Shown here: positions 1 through 7,123 of the stretch, piece after piece
Numbering within the stretch: position 1 is the first letter of the stretch
Layout of the letters: every line of letters begins with the position of its first letter
Source: RGIG6307 sp964424345
Lineage (GTDB): Bacteria > Bacillota > Clostridia > Lachnospirales > Lachnospiraceae
Assembly: GCA_964424345.1 (NCBI GenBank)
Contig: CAYRIK010000040.1
Coordinates: 1 to 16,963, forward strand
Direction of reading: 5' to 3'
Length of the DNA: 16,963 nt
Notes under the pieces: model-generated
Told to the model about the DNA's origin: nothing
The model's database searches: none
What the model saw: only the letters and a program-made list of their open reading frames with translations
Translations under genes and position numbers: made by a program

Positions 1-260
1 ATATTGAGCACCTAAGGGTATATGTAAAGGTAGAAATTATTGGAACGAGGAAAGGTATTGAGTATTTTTGAATGTTCTTAGTAATATTTGAAAATATAGA
101 TTGTCGAAGAACAATAAGCAATCGAATCAATGCTGAAAAGTAGTGTTCGAACCTATGAAGTCTTTGTAATGAAGATGGAGGAATGGGCACAAGTCGTTGT
201 AACTTTTATTAAAAACTAAAATTAAAATTCATTCATTCAAACACAATAGGGATTTCGTGT

Positions 261-459
261 ATGACTAAAAAGGCTCACTTTCAAGAAAGGAAGTGTTCGT
301 TATAAAGCACTCCTATATGAAGTTACGAAAATACATCAATTAGATTTAGTCGAAAATGATGATAGAGTAAAACCATACATCGAGGGATTGGAAATTAAAA
401 TATTAGGTATGAGAATTTACAAGAATACTTGGAATGAGAGTACAAATGATACTCAATAA
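261..459 (+). pseudogene. Small unrecognised ORF in intron domain IV, broken by a one-base frameshift
   Basis: An ATG at 261, with AGGGA at 248-252 eight bases upstream, opens a frame that stops at 303-305. Removing one A from the AAA at 286-288 joins it to a frame open to the TAA at 457-459, giving about 65 residues. The C-terminal part contains the stretches YKALLYEVTKIHQLDL and EGLEIKILGMRIYKNTWN. No reverse transcriptase, maturase or HNH motif is visible and I do not recognise the family. It lies where an intron-encoded protein would sit, so it could be a decayed cargo gene, the remnant of a larger ORF, or chance. A sequencing error in the A-run is also possible. Confidence 0.35.
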
Positions 460-513
460 GTAATGTTTTTTTTAGGTTGTTTGATTAGAATGAATAAAAG
501 TTATGACGATGGA

Positions 514-596
514 ACGCCGTGTGCTAGGAAACTAGCATGCACGGTGTGGAGTGGGGGAAAACCTAGAGATAATATCAAAGGGTTACCTATCACTAT
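514..596 (+). ncRNA. Group II intron domains V and VI
   Basis: Domain V is exactly 34 nt. An 8-bp basal stem (514-521 with 540-547, one G-T wobble) is followed by a 2-nt bulge TG (538-539). A 6-bp upper stem (522-527 with 532-537) is closed by a GAAA tetraloop (528-531). The catalytic triad position reads CGC (515-517), a known variant of AGC. Domain VI pairs 550-554 with 590-594, 555-557 with 586-588 and 560-564 with 580-584. A589 is left bulged eight nucleotides from the 3' end, where the branch-point adenosine normally sits. The intron ends CTATCACTAT. Confidence 0.88.
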
Positions 597-2098
597 AGCA
601 AGTTATGCAGATTGTACGAGATTTGGGCGGATATTCTCTTGGACGAAGCGACTTGGTGCGTCGTGCCATGAGTAAAAAGAAGCAATCTGTTATGGAAAAG
701 GAACGTGCAAACTTTATTTATGGTAATAAGGAAGAAGGCGTTCCAGGATGTCTTGCAAATGGAATCAGCGAAGCAGTAGCTGGCAAAATTTATGACGATA
801 TGATGGACTTTGCAAAGTATGCATTTAATAAATCTCATGCAGCATGTTATGCAGTTGTTTCTTATCAAACTGCATTTTTAAAATACTATTATCCGGTACA
901 GTTTATGGCGGCACTTATGACAAGTGTAATTGATAATCCAAGAAAAGTAGCAGAATATATTATGTGCTGCAGAAATATGGGAATCGAAATTTTACCGCCA
1001 AACATCAACGAAAGCAACGGAGAGTTCAGTGTATCAGGAAATGCAGTGCGATATGCATTGCTTGCCATTAAGAGTGTTGGCAGACCGGTCATTGAACTTA
1101 TCTGTCAGGAACGAAAAGCAAATGGTCCTTATACATCTTTAAATGATTTCTTGACACGAATCCAAGATGGAGAATGCAATAAGCGAGCAATAGAGCATTT
1201 TATCAAAGCCGGCGTGTTGGATTGTCTGGGTGGTACAAGAAAGCAATTTATGGAAGCCTATATACCTATCATGGACAAATTGAGCAGCAATAAGAAAAAT
1301 AATATTGCAGGTCAGATGTCATTGCTCGATCTTCTTGGAGAAGGCGAAAAAGAAGAATTTGAAATTAGTCTTCCAAATGTAGGCGAATATACAAAAGAAG
1401 AAATTCTCACAATGGAAAAAGAAGTGTTGGGAATTTATGTAAGTGGACATCCATTAGAAAATTACAAAAATATTTGGGAAAAATACATTACAGCAACATC
1501 CGCAGATTTTATGTTGGATGAAGAAACAGGACATACCAATGTAGAAGATACAGCAACAAAGATCATTGGTGGCTTGTTGACCGAAAAGACAATAAAATAT
1601 ACAAAAAATGACAAAATGATGGCATTTTTAGAGATTGAAGATTTGTATGGAACGGTAGAAGTAGTTGTATTTCCAAAAGATTATGAACGTTACCACACAT
1701 TGTTTGTGGAGGATACAAAAGTATTTGTAAAAGGACGCGTATCATTAGAGGAAGATAAGAATGGAAAATTAATCTGTGAAAAAGTAACTTCTTTTGAAGA
1801 TGCAGAAAAACTTTATGAGACAACTGCTCGTAATACTTCTTATCAAAAAGAGCCAAAGGTACAGCATACATCCCAAAAACTTTGGATTCGTTTTGATACG
1901 ATGAAGCAGCTGCTTACGCAAGAACAGGAGCTGACCAAACTTTTACTAAGTCATAAAGGTACCGATAAAGTTGTTCTTTTTGTGGCAGAAACAAAGCAGA
2001 AAAAAGAATTGCCAAAAGAATATGATGTGTGTGCTGATGCAGCACTCTTGGACACATTATACGAAAAATTTGGTAAAAACAATGTGAAGCTTGTATAA
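597..2098 (+). CDS. dnaE: DNA polymerase III subunit alpha, 3' exon (C-terminal ~500 residues)
   Basis: C-terminal half of the replicative polymerase DnaE (Pol IIIC-independent alpha subunit family C), cut at its 5' side by the group II intron. Counting from the internal Met at 605, residues 1-40 hold the conserved stretch with GRSDLVRRAMSKKK. Residues 75-97 hold NKSHAACYAVVSYQTAF and the following aromatic cluster of the polymerase core. A helix-hairpin-helix region lies at about 150-210, an OB-fold at about 316-400 (GGLLTEKTIKYTKNDK through VFVKGRVSLEED) and a small C-terminal domain after that. No ribosome binding site precedes 605, so the ATG there is not a true start. The product should be made from the spliced message, continuing from an exon left of the window. 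If splicing fails, the gene is broken. The full protein is normally about 1150 residues, so roughly the first 650 are missing here. It ends nine bases before a strong terminator. Confidence 0.93.
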
Positions 2099-2106
2099 AA
2101 AATATT

Positions 2107-2156
2107 GCAATCTCAATCTAAATGTATTAAACTACATAAGGATTGGGATTGCTTTT
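2107..2156 (+). terminator. Rho-independent terminator after dnaE
   Basis: A stem pairs 2107-2119 with 2140-2152 (GCAATCTCAATC against GATTGGGATTGC, one T-G wobble) and is followed by TTTT. The loop contains a further 5-bp pairing, ATGTA with TACAT. Confidence 0.85.
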
Positions 2157-2250
2157 ATATTGTAGGACATGAATAGATTGCTATATAAGAGCATTATAAT
2201 AAAAAATCAGGTTACAAATAGATAAATAATAGAAAGTGAAGGATTAAAAT

Positions 2251-3225
2251 ATGGCAAAGGAAATAAAGACAATTGGTGTATTAACTAGTGGTGGTGATGC
2301 TCCTGGTATGAATGCAGCGATTCGTGCTGTTGTTCGTGAAGCTATTTCCAAGGGAGTAAGAGTTATGGGTATCCATAGAGGATATCATGGTCTTTTAAAT
2401 GAAGAAATCGAAGAGTTTACATCTAAGAGTGTTGCAGACATCATTCAAAAGGGTGGTACTATTTTAGGTACAGCAAGATGTATGGAATTTAAAGAAGCAG
2501 AAGGACAGCAGAGAGGTGCTGAAATCTGCCGTAAATATGGTATTGACGGTATCGTTGTAATCGGTGGTGACGGTTCTTATCAGGGTGCTCAGAAGCTTTC
2601 TCATTTAGGAATCAACACAATCGGTATTCCAGGTACAATCGACTTAGATATTTCTTGTACAGAATATACAATCGGTTTCGATACAGCTATTAATACAGCA
2701 ATGGAAGCAATTGATAAAATCAGAGATACATCTTCTTCTCATGAAAGATGTTCTATCGTTGAAGTTATGGGACGTCATGCAGGTTATATTGCATTATGGT
2801 GTGGTATTGCAAACGGTGCAGAAGACATTCTTCTTCCAGAAGAATATGATTACAATGAACAGGAAATCATTAACCACATTATCACAAGCCGTAAAAATGG
2901 TAAAAACCATCATTTGATTATCAATGCAGAAGGTATCGGCCACTCTATTTCTATGGCACGTCGTATCGAAGCTGCAACTGGTATCGAAACTCGTGCAACT
3001 ATTTTAGGTCACATGCAGCGTGGTGGTCGTCCAACATGTAAGGATCGTTTCTACGCTTCTATGATGGGTGCATATGCAGCTGATATTTTAATTCAGGGCA
3101 AGACAAATCGTGTTGTTGCAATGCAGCATGGTGAGTTAGTAGATATTGATATTGATGAAGCTTTAGCTATGAAGAAGACAATCAATCCATATCAGATCGA
3201 AGTTGCTACTACATTAGGTAAATAA
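2251..3225 (+). CDS. pfkA: ATP-dependent 6-phosphofructokinase
   Basis: Phosphorylates fructose 6-phosphate to fructose 1,6-bisphosphate, the committed cytosolic step of glycolysis. At 324 residues it is the normal length for bacterial PfkA (about 320). The N-terminal ATP loop is TSGGDAPGMNAAIRA (12-26). GGDGS at 105-109 has Gly where PPi-dependent enzymes carry Asp, so ATP is the predicted donor. The catalytic loop reads PGTIDLDI (127-134): both Asp residues of the family's TIDND motif are kept, but the Asn between them is Leu. MGRHAGY (173-179) contributes to substrate binding. AAGGA precedes the ATG by seven bases. Codon choice is biased to GGT, CGT and GAA, in keeping with high expression. 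A TATAAT at 2195-2200 could be its -10 box, but no good -35 is seen. The methyltransferase gene follows after 10 bp, so the two are probably cotranscribed. Confidence 0.96.
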   Translation: MAKEIKTIGVLTSGGDAPGMNAAIRAVVREAISKGVRVMGIHRGYHGLLNEEIEEFTSKSVADIIQKGGTILGTARCMEFKEAEGQQRGAEICRKYGIDGIVVIGGDGSYQGAQKLSHLGINTIGIPGTIDLDISCTEYTIGFDTAINTAMEAIDKIRDTSSSHERCSIVEVMGRHAGYIALWCGIANGAEDILLPEEYDYNEQEIINHIITSRKNGKNHHLIINAEGIGHSISMARRIEAATGIETRATILGHMQRGGRPTCKDRFYASMMGAYAADILIQGKTNRVVAMQHGELVDIDIDEALAMKKTINPYQIEVATTLGK

Positions 3226-3235
3226 TAGGTGAGGT

Positions 3236-4021
3236 ATGATTACCAGTATTTCTAATGCACAGGTAAAACAAGTCTGTGCTTATGTACAAAAAGCAAAAGA
3301 ACGTCGAAAAGATCAAATCTTTGTGGTAGAAGGCCGTAAAATGTTTGAGGAAGCACCAAAGCAGCAGATTGCCAAGGTGTATGTAACACAGGCATTTTTG
3401 GACAAGCACAAAGGCGATGCAATAGGAGAGAGACTGTCAGAAGTTGGCTTTGAGACTGTTACAGAAGAAGTATTTGCTAAAATGTCAGATACAAAAACTC
3501 CACAGGGAGTTATGTGTCTTGTAAAATGGCCAAAATACGATATAAAAGACTTGATCTCTGATGCGAAAGGCACATTTGTTGTGTTGGAAGATTTGCAGGA
3601 TCCAGGCAATCTTGGAACCATTATCCGTACTGGAGAAGGTGCAGGAATTTCAGGTGTCATTATGACCAAAGAGACAGTGGATATTTTTAATCCTAAGACG
3701 ATTCGTGCAACAATGGGAAGCATTTACCGCGTACCATTTGTATATGTAGAAGATATTGCAGAAGCAATCAAAATATTAAAAGAGGCGGAAATTTCTGTTT
3801 ATGCTGCACACTTAAAAGGAACGCAGTATTATGATGCCTTTGATTACACAAAAGGCAGTGCATTTTTAATCGGAAACGAAGGAAATGGATTAAAAGAACA
3901 GACCGCTGATATGGCAGATGTATATGTGAAAATTCCAATGGCTGGACAAGTAGAAAGTTTAAATGCAGCGATTGCAACGACACTTTTTATGTATGAGGCA
4001 GCAAGACAAAGAGGATTTTGA
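3236..4021 (+). CDS. TrmH/SpoU family 2'-O-ribose RNA methyltransferase
   Basis: An S-adenosylmethionine-dependent RNA 2'-O-methyltransferase of the SPOUT class, expected to modify 23S rRNA or tRNA. An N-terminal L30e-like substrate-binding domain occupies about residues 1-95 (FVVEGRKMFEEA). The knotted catalytic domain has all three family motifs: motif 1 with the Asn/Arg pair in DPGNLGTIIRTGEGAG (122-137), motif 2 FLIGNEGNGL (210-219), and motif 3 IPMAGQVESLNAAIA (233-247). Its 261 residues are typical. The start ATG has GGTGAGG just upstream, and pfkA ends 10 bp before it. The exact RNA target cannot be read from sequence; the nearest named relatives are RlmB and the TsnR/AviRb-type enzymes, so no symbol is given. 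Confidence 0.93.
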   Translation: MITSISNAQVKQVCAYVQKAKERRKDQIFVVEGRKMFEEAPKQQIAKVYVTQAFLDKHKGDAIGERLSEVGFETVTEEVFAKMSDTKTPQGVMCLVKWPKYDIKDLISDAKGTFVVLEDLQDPGNLGTIIRTGEGAGISGVIMTKETVDIFNPKTIRATMGSIYRVPFVYVEDIAEAIKILKEAEISVYAAHLKGTQYYDAFDYTKGSAFLIGNEGNGLKEQTADMADVYVKIPMAGQVESLNAAIATTLFMYEAARQRGF

Positions 4022-4078
4022 CATAGAAAAATGTCACAAAAAATGTAATAAATTACAAAGTTATTAGTAAGTTAAAAG

Positions 4079-4117
4079 GCCATTTTTGTCGTCAAATTGC
4101 ACAAAAATGGCTTTTTT
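4079..4117 (+). terminator. Rho-independent terminator after the pfkA-methyltransferase unit
   Basis: A perfect 11-bp stem, GCCATTTTTGT (4079-4089) with ACAAAAATGGC (4101-4111), has an 11-nt loop and is followed by TTTTTT. Upstream of it, TGTAATAAATTACA (4044-4057) is a separate short dyad. Confidence 0.92.
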
Positions 4118-4151
4118 GCGGTCTTTTACCACTTTAATTGAGGGGAAAAGG

Positions 4152-4180
4152 TTGACAAACAGGCGTTATTTTGCTAGTAT
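4152..4180 (+). promoter_or_regulatory. Sigma-A promoter of the SleB-like hydrolase gene
   Basis: A consensus TTGACA -35 box (4152-4157), a 17-bp spacer and TAGTAT as -10 (4175-4180). Transcription should start near 4187, giving a leader of about 70 nt. Confidence 0.8.
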
Positions 4181-4197
4181 AGCCTTTGGATTTGAAA

Positions 4198-4214
4198 TGT
4201 AACAATTTCGTAAC
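4198..4214 (+). promoter_or_regulatory. Candidate WalR (YycF) binding site
   Basis: TGTAAC-AATTT-CGTAAC matches the WalR consensus of two TGTWAH half-sites five bases apart, with one mismatch (C for the first T of the second half). It lies about 10 bases downstream of the predicted transcription start of a cell wall hydrolase gene, the usual class of WalR target. The same stretch also forms a stem (ACAATTT 4202-4208 with AAATTGT 4215-4221), followed by the dyad TCACAA-AG-TTGTGA (4221-4234). Confidence 0.45.
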
Positions 4215-4255
4215 AAATTGTCACAAAGTTGTGATGATTAAGTGGAGGAAAAGAA

Positions 4256-5332
4256 GTGAAAAGAAATCTGAAGTTTGCAGTAAGTATGATAACACTGGCA
4301 ACAGTACTTACAATTGAAGCAGGAAGCAGCGTAGTAAATGTTTCCGCAAGTACAGCTACCGTAAAGACTTGTCTGGACGGATATAACAGCGGTGTTGCAT
4401 CTATACTCGACCCTACAAACTGTACAGCAGAAGAAGAAATTAAATTAGTAGCAGCAGAAGATGATAGTGTTGCATATGAATTGGTTATGGCAAATATCAC
4501 CAACTCTTTAAATGTAAGAACACAGCCAAGCGCAGAAGCAGAAATCGCAGGAAAGCTTTATAGAGACTGTGGTGCAGAAGTACTGGAAAAACAGGACGGC
4601 TGGACAAAGATTAAAAGCGGTAATCTGGTAGGCTGGGCGAAAGACGAATATTTATATTTTGATGATGTTGCTGTTCAGGAAGCCTTAAGAGTAGGTTATT
4701 CTATCGCCGTAGTAAAAAGTGATGCACTTCGTGTACGCAGTGCTGCAAATGTAGGTGCAGAAGTATTAGGATATGCTGCAAATGGCGAAAAGTTAGTAGT
4801 AGTATCTGAAGCAGATGAAAACTGGCTTTGTGTTGAATACGGAGAAGGCGTAGGCTATATTTTACGCGAACATGTATCCGAAGAATTCAGCATTGACCAT
4901 GGTGAAACTGTAGAAGAAATCAACGAACGTAAAGAAAAAGAAGAAGCAGACAAAATGAAGTTAGTGAAAAACTATGGTGCAATGTCTGCAAGCGATTATG
5001 AATTATATTTATTAGCAGCTTTGATTTATTGTGAAGCAGGCTGTGAAAGCTATGAAGGAAAGCAGGCCGTAGGTGCTGTTGTATGTAATCGTATTAGAAG
5101 TGCTTCTTATGCAGATACACTTCAGGGTGTTATTTACGCATCTGGACAGTTTACCCCAGCAGGTTCTGGTAAAGTAGACCGCGTGATGGAAAGCGGTAAC
5201 ATTCCACAGTCTTGTATCGACGCAGCAAAAGATGCATTAAGTGGTTACACAAACGTAGGTGACCGTTTGTATTTCCGTAGAAATAATGGTACAAGAGAAG
5301 GTATCGTTATTGGAAATCATGTATTTTATTAA
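4256..5332 (+). CDS. Secreted SH3-domain cell wall hydrolase of the SleB/CwlJ family
   Basis: A predicted exported peptidoglycan hydrolase. Residues 1-32 form a signal peptide (MKRNLK, hydrophobic core, cleavage near VSAS). Two bacterial SH3 domains follow at about 77-135 and 149-207, each with the Leu-x-Val-Arg pattern (SLNVRTQPS and ALRVRSAAN) and a late GWA or GYI strand; they probably bind the wall. A charged linker (about 215-236) leads to the catalytic Hydrolase_2 domain (248-358) with EAGCESYEGKQAVGAVVCNR. The Glu of this motif (E260) is the expected catalytic acid, by analogy with the SleB lytic transglycosylases. The protein ends GNHVFY, the usual family ending. The start is GTG at 4256, with GGAGG at 4244-4248 seven bases away. 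It stands alone between promoter and terminator. In sporulating species SleB relatives act on spore cortex, but the SH3 version may serve vegetative wall turnover. Confidence 0.92.
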   Translation: MKRNLKFAVSMITLATVLTIEAGSSVVNVSASTATVKTCLDGYNSGVASILDPTNCTAEEEIKLVAAEDDSVAYELVMANITNSLNVRTQPSAEAEIAGKLYRDCGAEVLEKQDGWTKIKSGNLVGWAKDEYLYFDDVAVQEALRVGYSIAVVKSDALRVRSAANVGAEVLGYAANGEKLVVVSEADENWLCVEYGEGVGYILREHVSEEFSIDHGETVEEINERKEKEEADKMKLVKNYGAMSASDYELYLLAALIYCEAGCESYEGKQAVGAVVCNRIRSASYADTLQGVIYASGQFTPAGSGKVDRVMESGNIPQSCIDAAKDALSGYTNVGDRLYFRRNNGTREGIVIGNHVFY

Positions 5333-5342
5333 AAAAGAATCA

Positions 5343-5377
5343 TCCCAAGAAAGTCAAAAGCTTTCTTGGGATTTTTT
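5343..5377 (+). terminator. Rho-independent terminator after the SleB-like gene
   Basis: An 11-bp perfect stem, TCCCAAGAAAG (5343-5353) with CTTTCTTGGGA (5361-5371), followed by TTTTTT (5372-5377). Confidence 0.93.
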
Positions 5378-5543
5378 GTATACTAGGAGATTATTCATCT
5401 CTTAGTATACAAAAACGCTCCGCGAAGATGAACACGAGCGTATAGGGAAAGTATTACTTCGCAAAAACGCTCGGCTCAGCAAAGTGGAGCAAGTCTATCA
5501 TGCGTGAGAAATATAGGAAGTTGAAGTGGACTTGTCCACTTTG
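5378..5543. repeat. Highly structured intergenic segment, possible dispersed repeat or noncoding RNA
   Basis: This stretch carries several inverted repeats and no credible gene. A 14-bp hairpin pairs GTATACTAGGAGAT (5378-5391) with 5397-5410. It extends to 19 bp because the T-tract at 5373-5377 can pair with AAAAA at 5411-5415. CAAAAACGCTC occurs twice as a direct repeat (5410-5420 and 5462-5472). GCGAAG (5422-5427) pairs with CTTCGC (5457-5462), and CGCTC with GAGCG (5436-5440). CAAAGTGGAGCAAGTC (5480-5495) pairs, with one bulged base, with GACTTGTCCACTTTG (5529-5543). A competing 8-bp hairpin AAGTGGAC/GTCCACTT lies at 5524-5541. It is richer in GC than its surroundings. Whether it is transcribed is unknown. 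Confidence 0.55.
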
Positions 5544-5591
5544 TTATCTGCTTTATTACACATTAACGGTCATATCGTGCGAAAAAAAGAA

Positions 5592-5620
5592 TTGTAATAG
5601 TATATAAATCATAGTATAAT
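5592..5620 (+). promoter_or_regulatory. Sigma-A promoter of the nfeD-SPFH genes
   Basis: TTGTAA (5592-5597), a 17-bp spacer and a consensus TATAAT (5615-5620), about 30 bp before the ATG with AGGGAGGAGG between them. GAATTGT (5589-5595) and ACAATTC (5625-5631) form an inverted repeat around the promoter and could be an operator, though this is inference. Confidence 0.72.
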
Positions 5621-5650
5621 GTAGACAATTCTAAGGGAGGAGGCAAAAAG

Positions 5651-6106
5651 ATGGATGCATTATTCAATGAACCGGTTTATTTTTGGTTAATAGCAATGAT
5701 TGTATTTATAATTCTGGAATTGCCTACAATGGGAATTACGACAATCTGGTTTGCAATAGGAGCTTTGGCAGCACTCGCAGTTGCAGCGGTAAGCGGGCCA
5801 GTGTGGTTGCAGATTATCGTCTTTCTATTTGTATCCTTGATTACGCTGATTTGTTTTAGAAAGGCAATCGTAAGCTTTTTTAACAAAAATCGTGAAGTCA
5901 CGAATGCGGAAAGCTTGATTGGGAAAAATGCAATCGTTACTGAAGAAATTTCTAATCTGCTCAGTGTAGGACAGGTGATTGTAGGTGGTCAGGAATGGAC
6001 TGCAAGATCTGTCAAAGATGAAGTGGTGTTGAAAAAAGGTGAAGTTGTTGTTATTCGTGCCATTCAAGGTGTAAAACTTATGGTAGAAGGTATTGAGTCA
6101 GTATAG
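5651..6106 (+). CDS. NfeD family membrane protein
   Basis: A short-form NfeD protein (151 residues) without the N-terminal ClpP-like protease domain of the long form. Hydrophobic segments at about 10-28, 30-48 and 50-70 anchor it in the membrane. The soluble C-terminal half (about 85-151, SLIGKNAIVTEEI to VKLMVEGIE) matches the OB-fold that NfeD proteins place beside SPFH partners. NfeD proteins are known to be encoded next to stomatin/flotillin-type genes and to work with them in membrane microdomains; the next gene is exactly such a partner, 33 bp downstream. The ATG has a very strong AGGGAGGAGG site. The molecular function of the short form is not established. Confidence 0.87.
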   Translation: MDALFNEPVYFWLIAMIVFIILELPTMGITTIWFAIGALAALAVAAVSGPVWLQIIVFLFVSLITLICFRKAIVSFFNKNREVTNAESLIGKNAIVTEEISNLLSVGQVIVGGQEWTARSVKDEVVLKKGEVVVIRAIQGVKLMVEGIESV

Positions 6107-6139
6107 TGATGAAATATCAAAAAGAAAGGAAAAAACGAT

Positions 6140-7060
6140 ATGTTAGTTGTTTTTAGTATATTGCTTATTGTTGTATTATTATTATTGATTTCTTGTATTA
6201 AGATCGTTCCTCAGGCACAGGCGTATGTAGTAGAACGTCTTGGCGCATATCAGGGAACATGGCATGTAGGTGTTAAATTCATGATTCCTTTTATTGATCG
6301 TGTTGCAAGAAAGGTTACATTAAAAGAGCAGGTTGTTGACTTCGCACCACAGCCGGTTATCACAAAAGATAACGTTACGATGAGAATTGATACAGTTGTA
6401 TTCTTCCAGATTACAGATCCAAAGTTATTTGCTTATGGTGTAGAAAATCCATTAATGGCTATTGAAAATTTAACTGCAACAACTCTTCGTAATATTATCG
6501 GTGAAATGGAATTAGACCAGACTTTAACAAGCCGAGAAATCATCAATACAAAGATGCGTGCTCAGTTAGACGTTGCAACAGACCCTTGGGGTATCAAAGT
6601 AAATCGTGTAGAATTGAAGAATATTATTCCTCCTGCTGAAATTCAGAATGCAATGGAAAAACAGATGAAAGCAGAACGTGAACGTCGAGAAGCTGTTACT
6701 CGTGCAGAAGGTGAAAAGAAAGCAAGTATCCTTCAGGCAGAAGGTGAAAAACAGGCTGCAATCTTACAGGCGGAGGCAGAAAAAGAAGCTGCAATCCTTC
6801 GTGCAGAAGCAGAAAAAGAAAAACGTATTCGTGAAGCTGAAGGTCAGGCAGAGGCTATCTTAAAGGTACAGAATGCGAAAGCAGAAGGTCTTCGTATGTT
6901 GAAAGAAGCTGGTGCTGATGAAGCGGTTCTTCGCTTAAAGAGTTTGGAAGCGTTTGAAAAAGCTGCAGACGGTCAGGCTACTAAAATCATCATTCCTTCT
7001 GAAATTCAGGGCATGGCAGGTTTGGCAGCCGGATTAAAGGAAATCGTTACAAGTAAATAA
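6140..7060 (+). CDS. SPFH/Band 7 domain protein (stomatin/slipin type)
   Basis: A membrane-anchored scaffold protein of the stomatin/QmcA group. An N-terminal hydrophobic segment (about 2-20) is followed by the SPFH domain from about 24 to 180, with the family strings AYVVERLGAYQGTWHVG (28-44) and NIIGEMELDQTLTSR (118-132). A long helical region (about 175-250) is built of 11-residue repeats rich in Ala, Glu and Lys. The C-terminal segment is hydrophobic and Gly/Ala-rich (AGLAAGL). The family assembles into large membrane cages and influences protease access and membrane domains. At 306 residues it is the usual length for bacterial slipins. AAAGGA precedes the ATG. Pairing with NfeD upstream supports a joint function. 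There is no visible terminator between it and the CotH gene. Confidence 0.93.
   Translation: MLVVFSILLIVVLLLLISCIKIVPQAQAYVVERLGAYQGTWHVGVKFMIPFIDRVARKVTLKEQVVDFAPQPVITKDNVTMRIDTVVFFQITDPKLFAYGVENPLMAIENLTATTLRNIIGEMELDQTLTSREIINTKMRAQLDVATDPWGIKVNRVELKNIIPPAEIQNAMEKQMKAERERREAVTRAEGEKKASILQAEGEKQAAILQAEAEKEAAILRAEAEKEKRIREAEGQAEAILKVQNAKAEGLRMLKEAGADEAVLRLKSLEAFEKAADGQATKIIIPSEIQGMAGLAAGLKEIVTSK
6701..6865 (+). repeat. Five tandem 33-bp units encoding 11-residue coiled-coil repeats
   Basis: Residues 188-242 of the SPFH protein read as five 11-residue units: RAEGEKKASIL, QAEGEKQAAIL, QAEAEKEAAIL, RAEAEKEKRIR and EAEGQAEAILK. The nucleotide copies (consensus CAGGCAGAAGGTGAAAAA) are similar but not identical, so this is an old protein-level repeat under selection rather than a recent slippage tract. 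Eleven-residue periodicity fits a nearly straight coiled coil. Confidence 0.8.
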
Positions 7061-7123
7061 AGTCTTTGGGCTTGCAATATTTGGTTTTTGATGTTATCCT
7101 TAAAAAAAGTTCTTTGAGGAAGC

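Larger units (their letters stand above)
1..596 (+). mobile_element. Group II intron, 3' portion (5' end outside window), inserted in dnaE
   Basis: The 3' end of a group II self-splicing intron. The support is a textbook domain V at 514-547 and domain VI at 550-594, with the intron ending at 596 immediately before dnaE coding sequence. The reading frame of dnaE is open from 599, with a TAG at 596-598 just before it. If the intron ends at 596, the exon starts AG-CAA-GTT-ATG, which completes a Glu codon split G|AG, as expected for the Glu-Gln-Val-Met stretch of DnaE. Positions 1-240 are AT-rich, stop-rich in every frame and carry short stretches resembling domain I-III of other introns (for example GAACCTATG near 150). 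Domain IV (about 240-500) is short and holds no reverse transcriptase or maturase, so the intron is probably ORF-less or decayed and depends on a protein supplied in trans. The 5' boundary and exon binding sites cannot be judged here. Confidence 0.82.

Noticed and set aside
605..607. ATG at 605 as the true start of a short DnaE
   Set aside because: No ribosome binding site precedes it, and the matching DnaE sequence already begins at 597-599, so it is an internal Met.
597..610. An intein, or simple gene truncation, as the cause of the dnaE break
   Set aside because: The upstream DNA is stop-rich, without intein motifs, and ends in complete domain V and VI structures, which a random truncation would not give.
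463..675. Open frame of 70 codons across the intron 3' end
   Set aside because: It covers domain V, domain VI and the splice junction in a frame other than dnaE, and has no family resemblance.
2195..2200. TATAAT as the pfkA promoter -10
   Set aside because: No -35-like hexamer lies 16-18 bp upstream, so it is noted only inside the pfkA entry.
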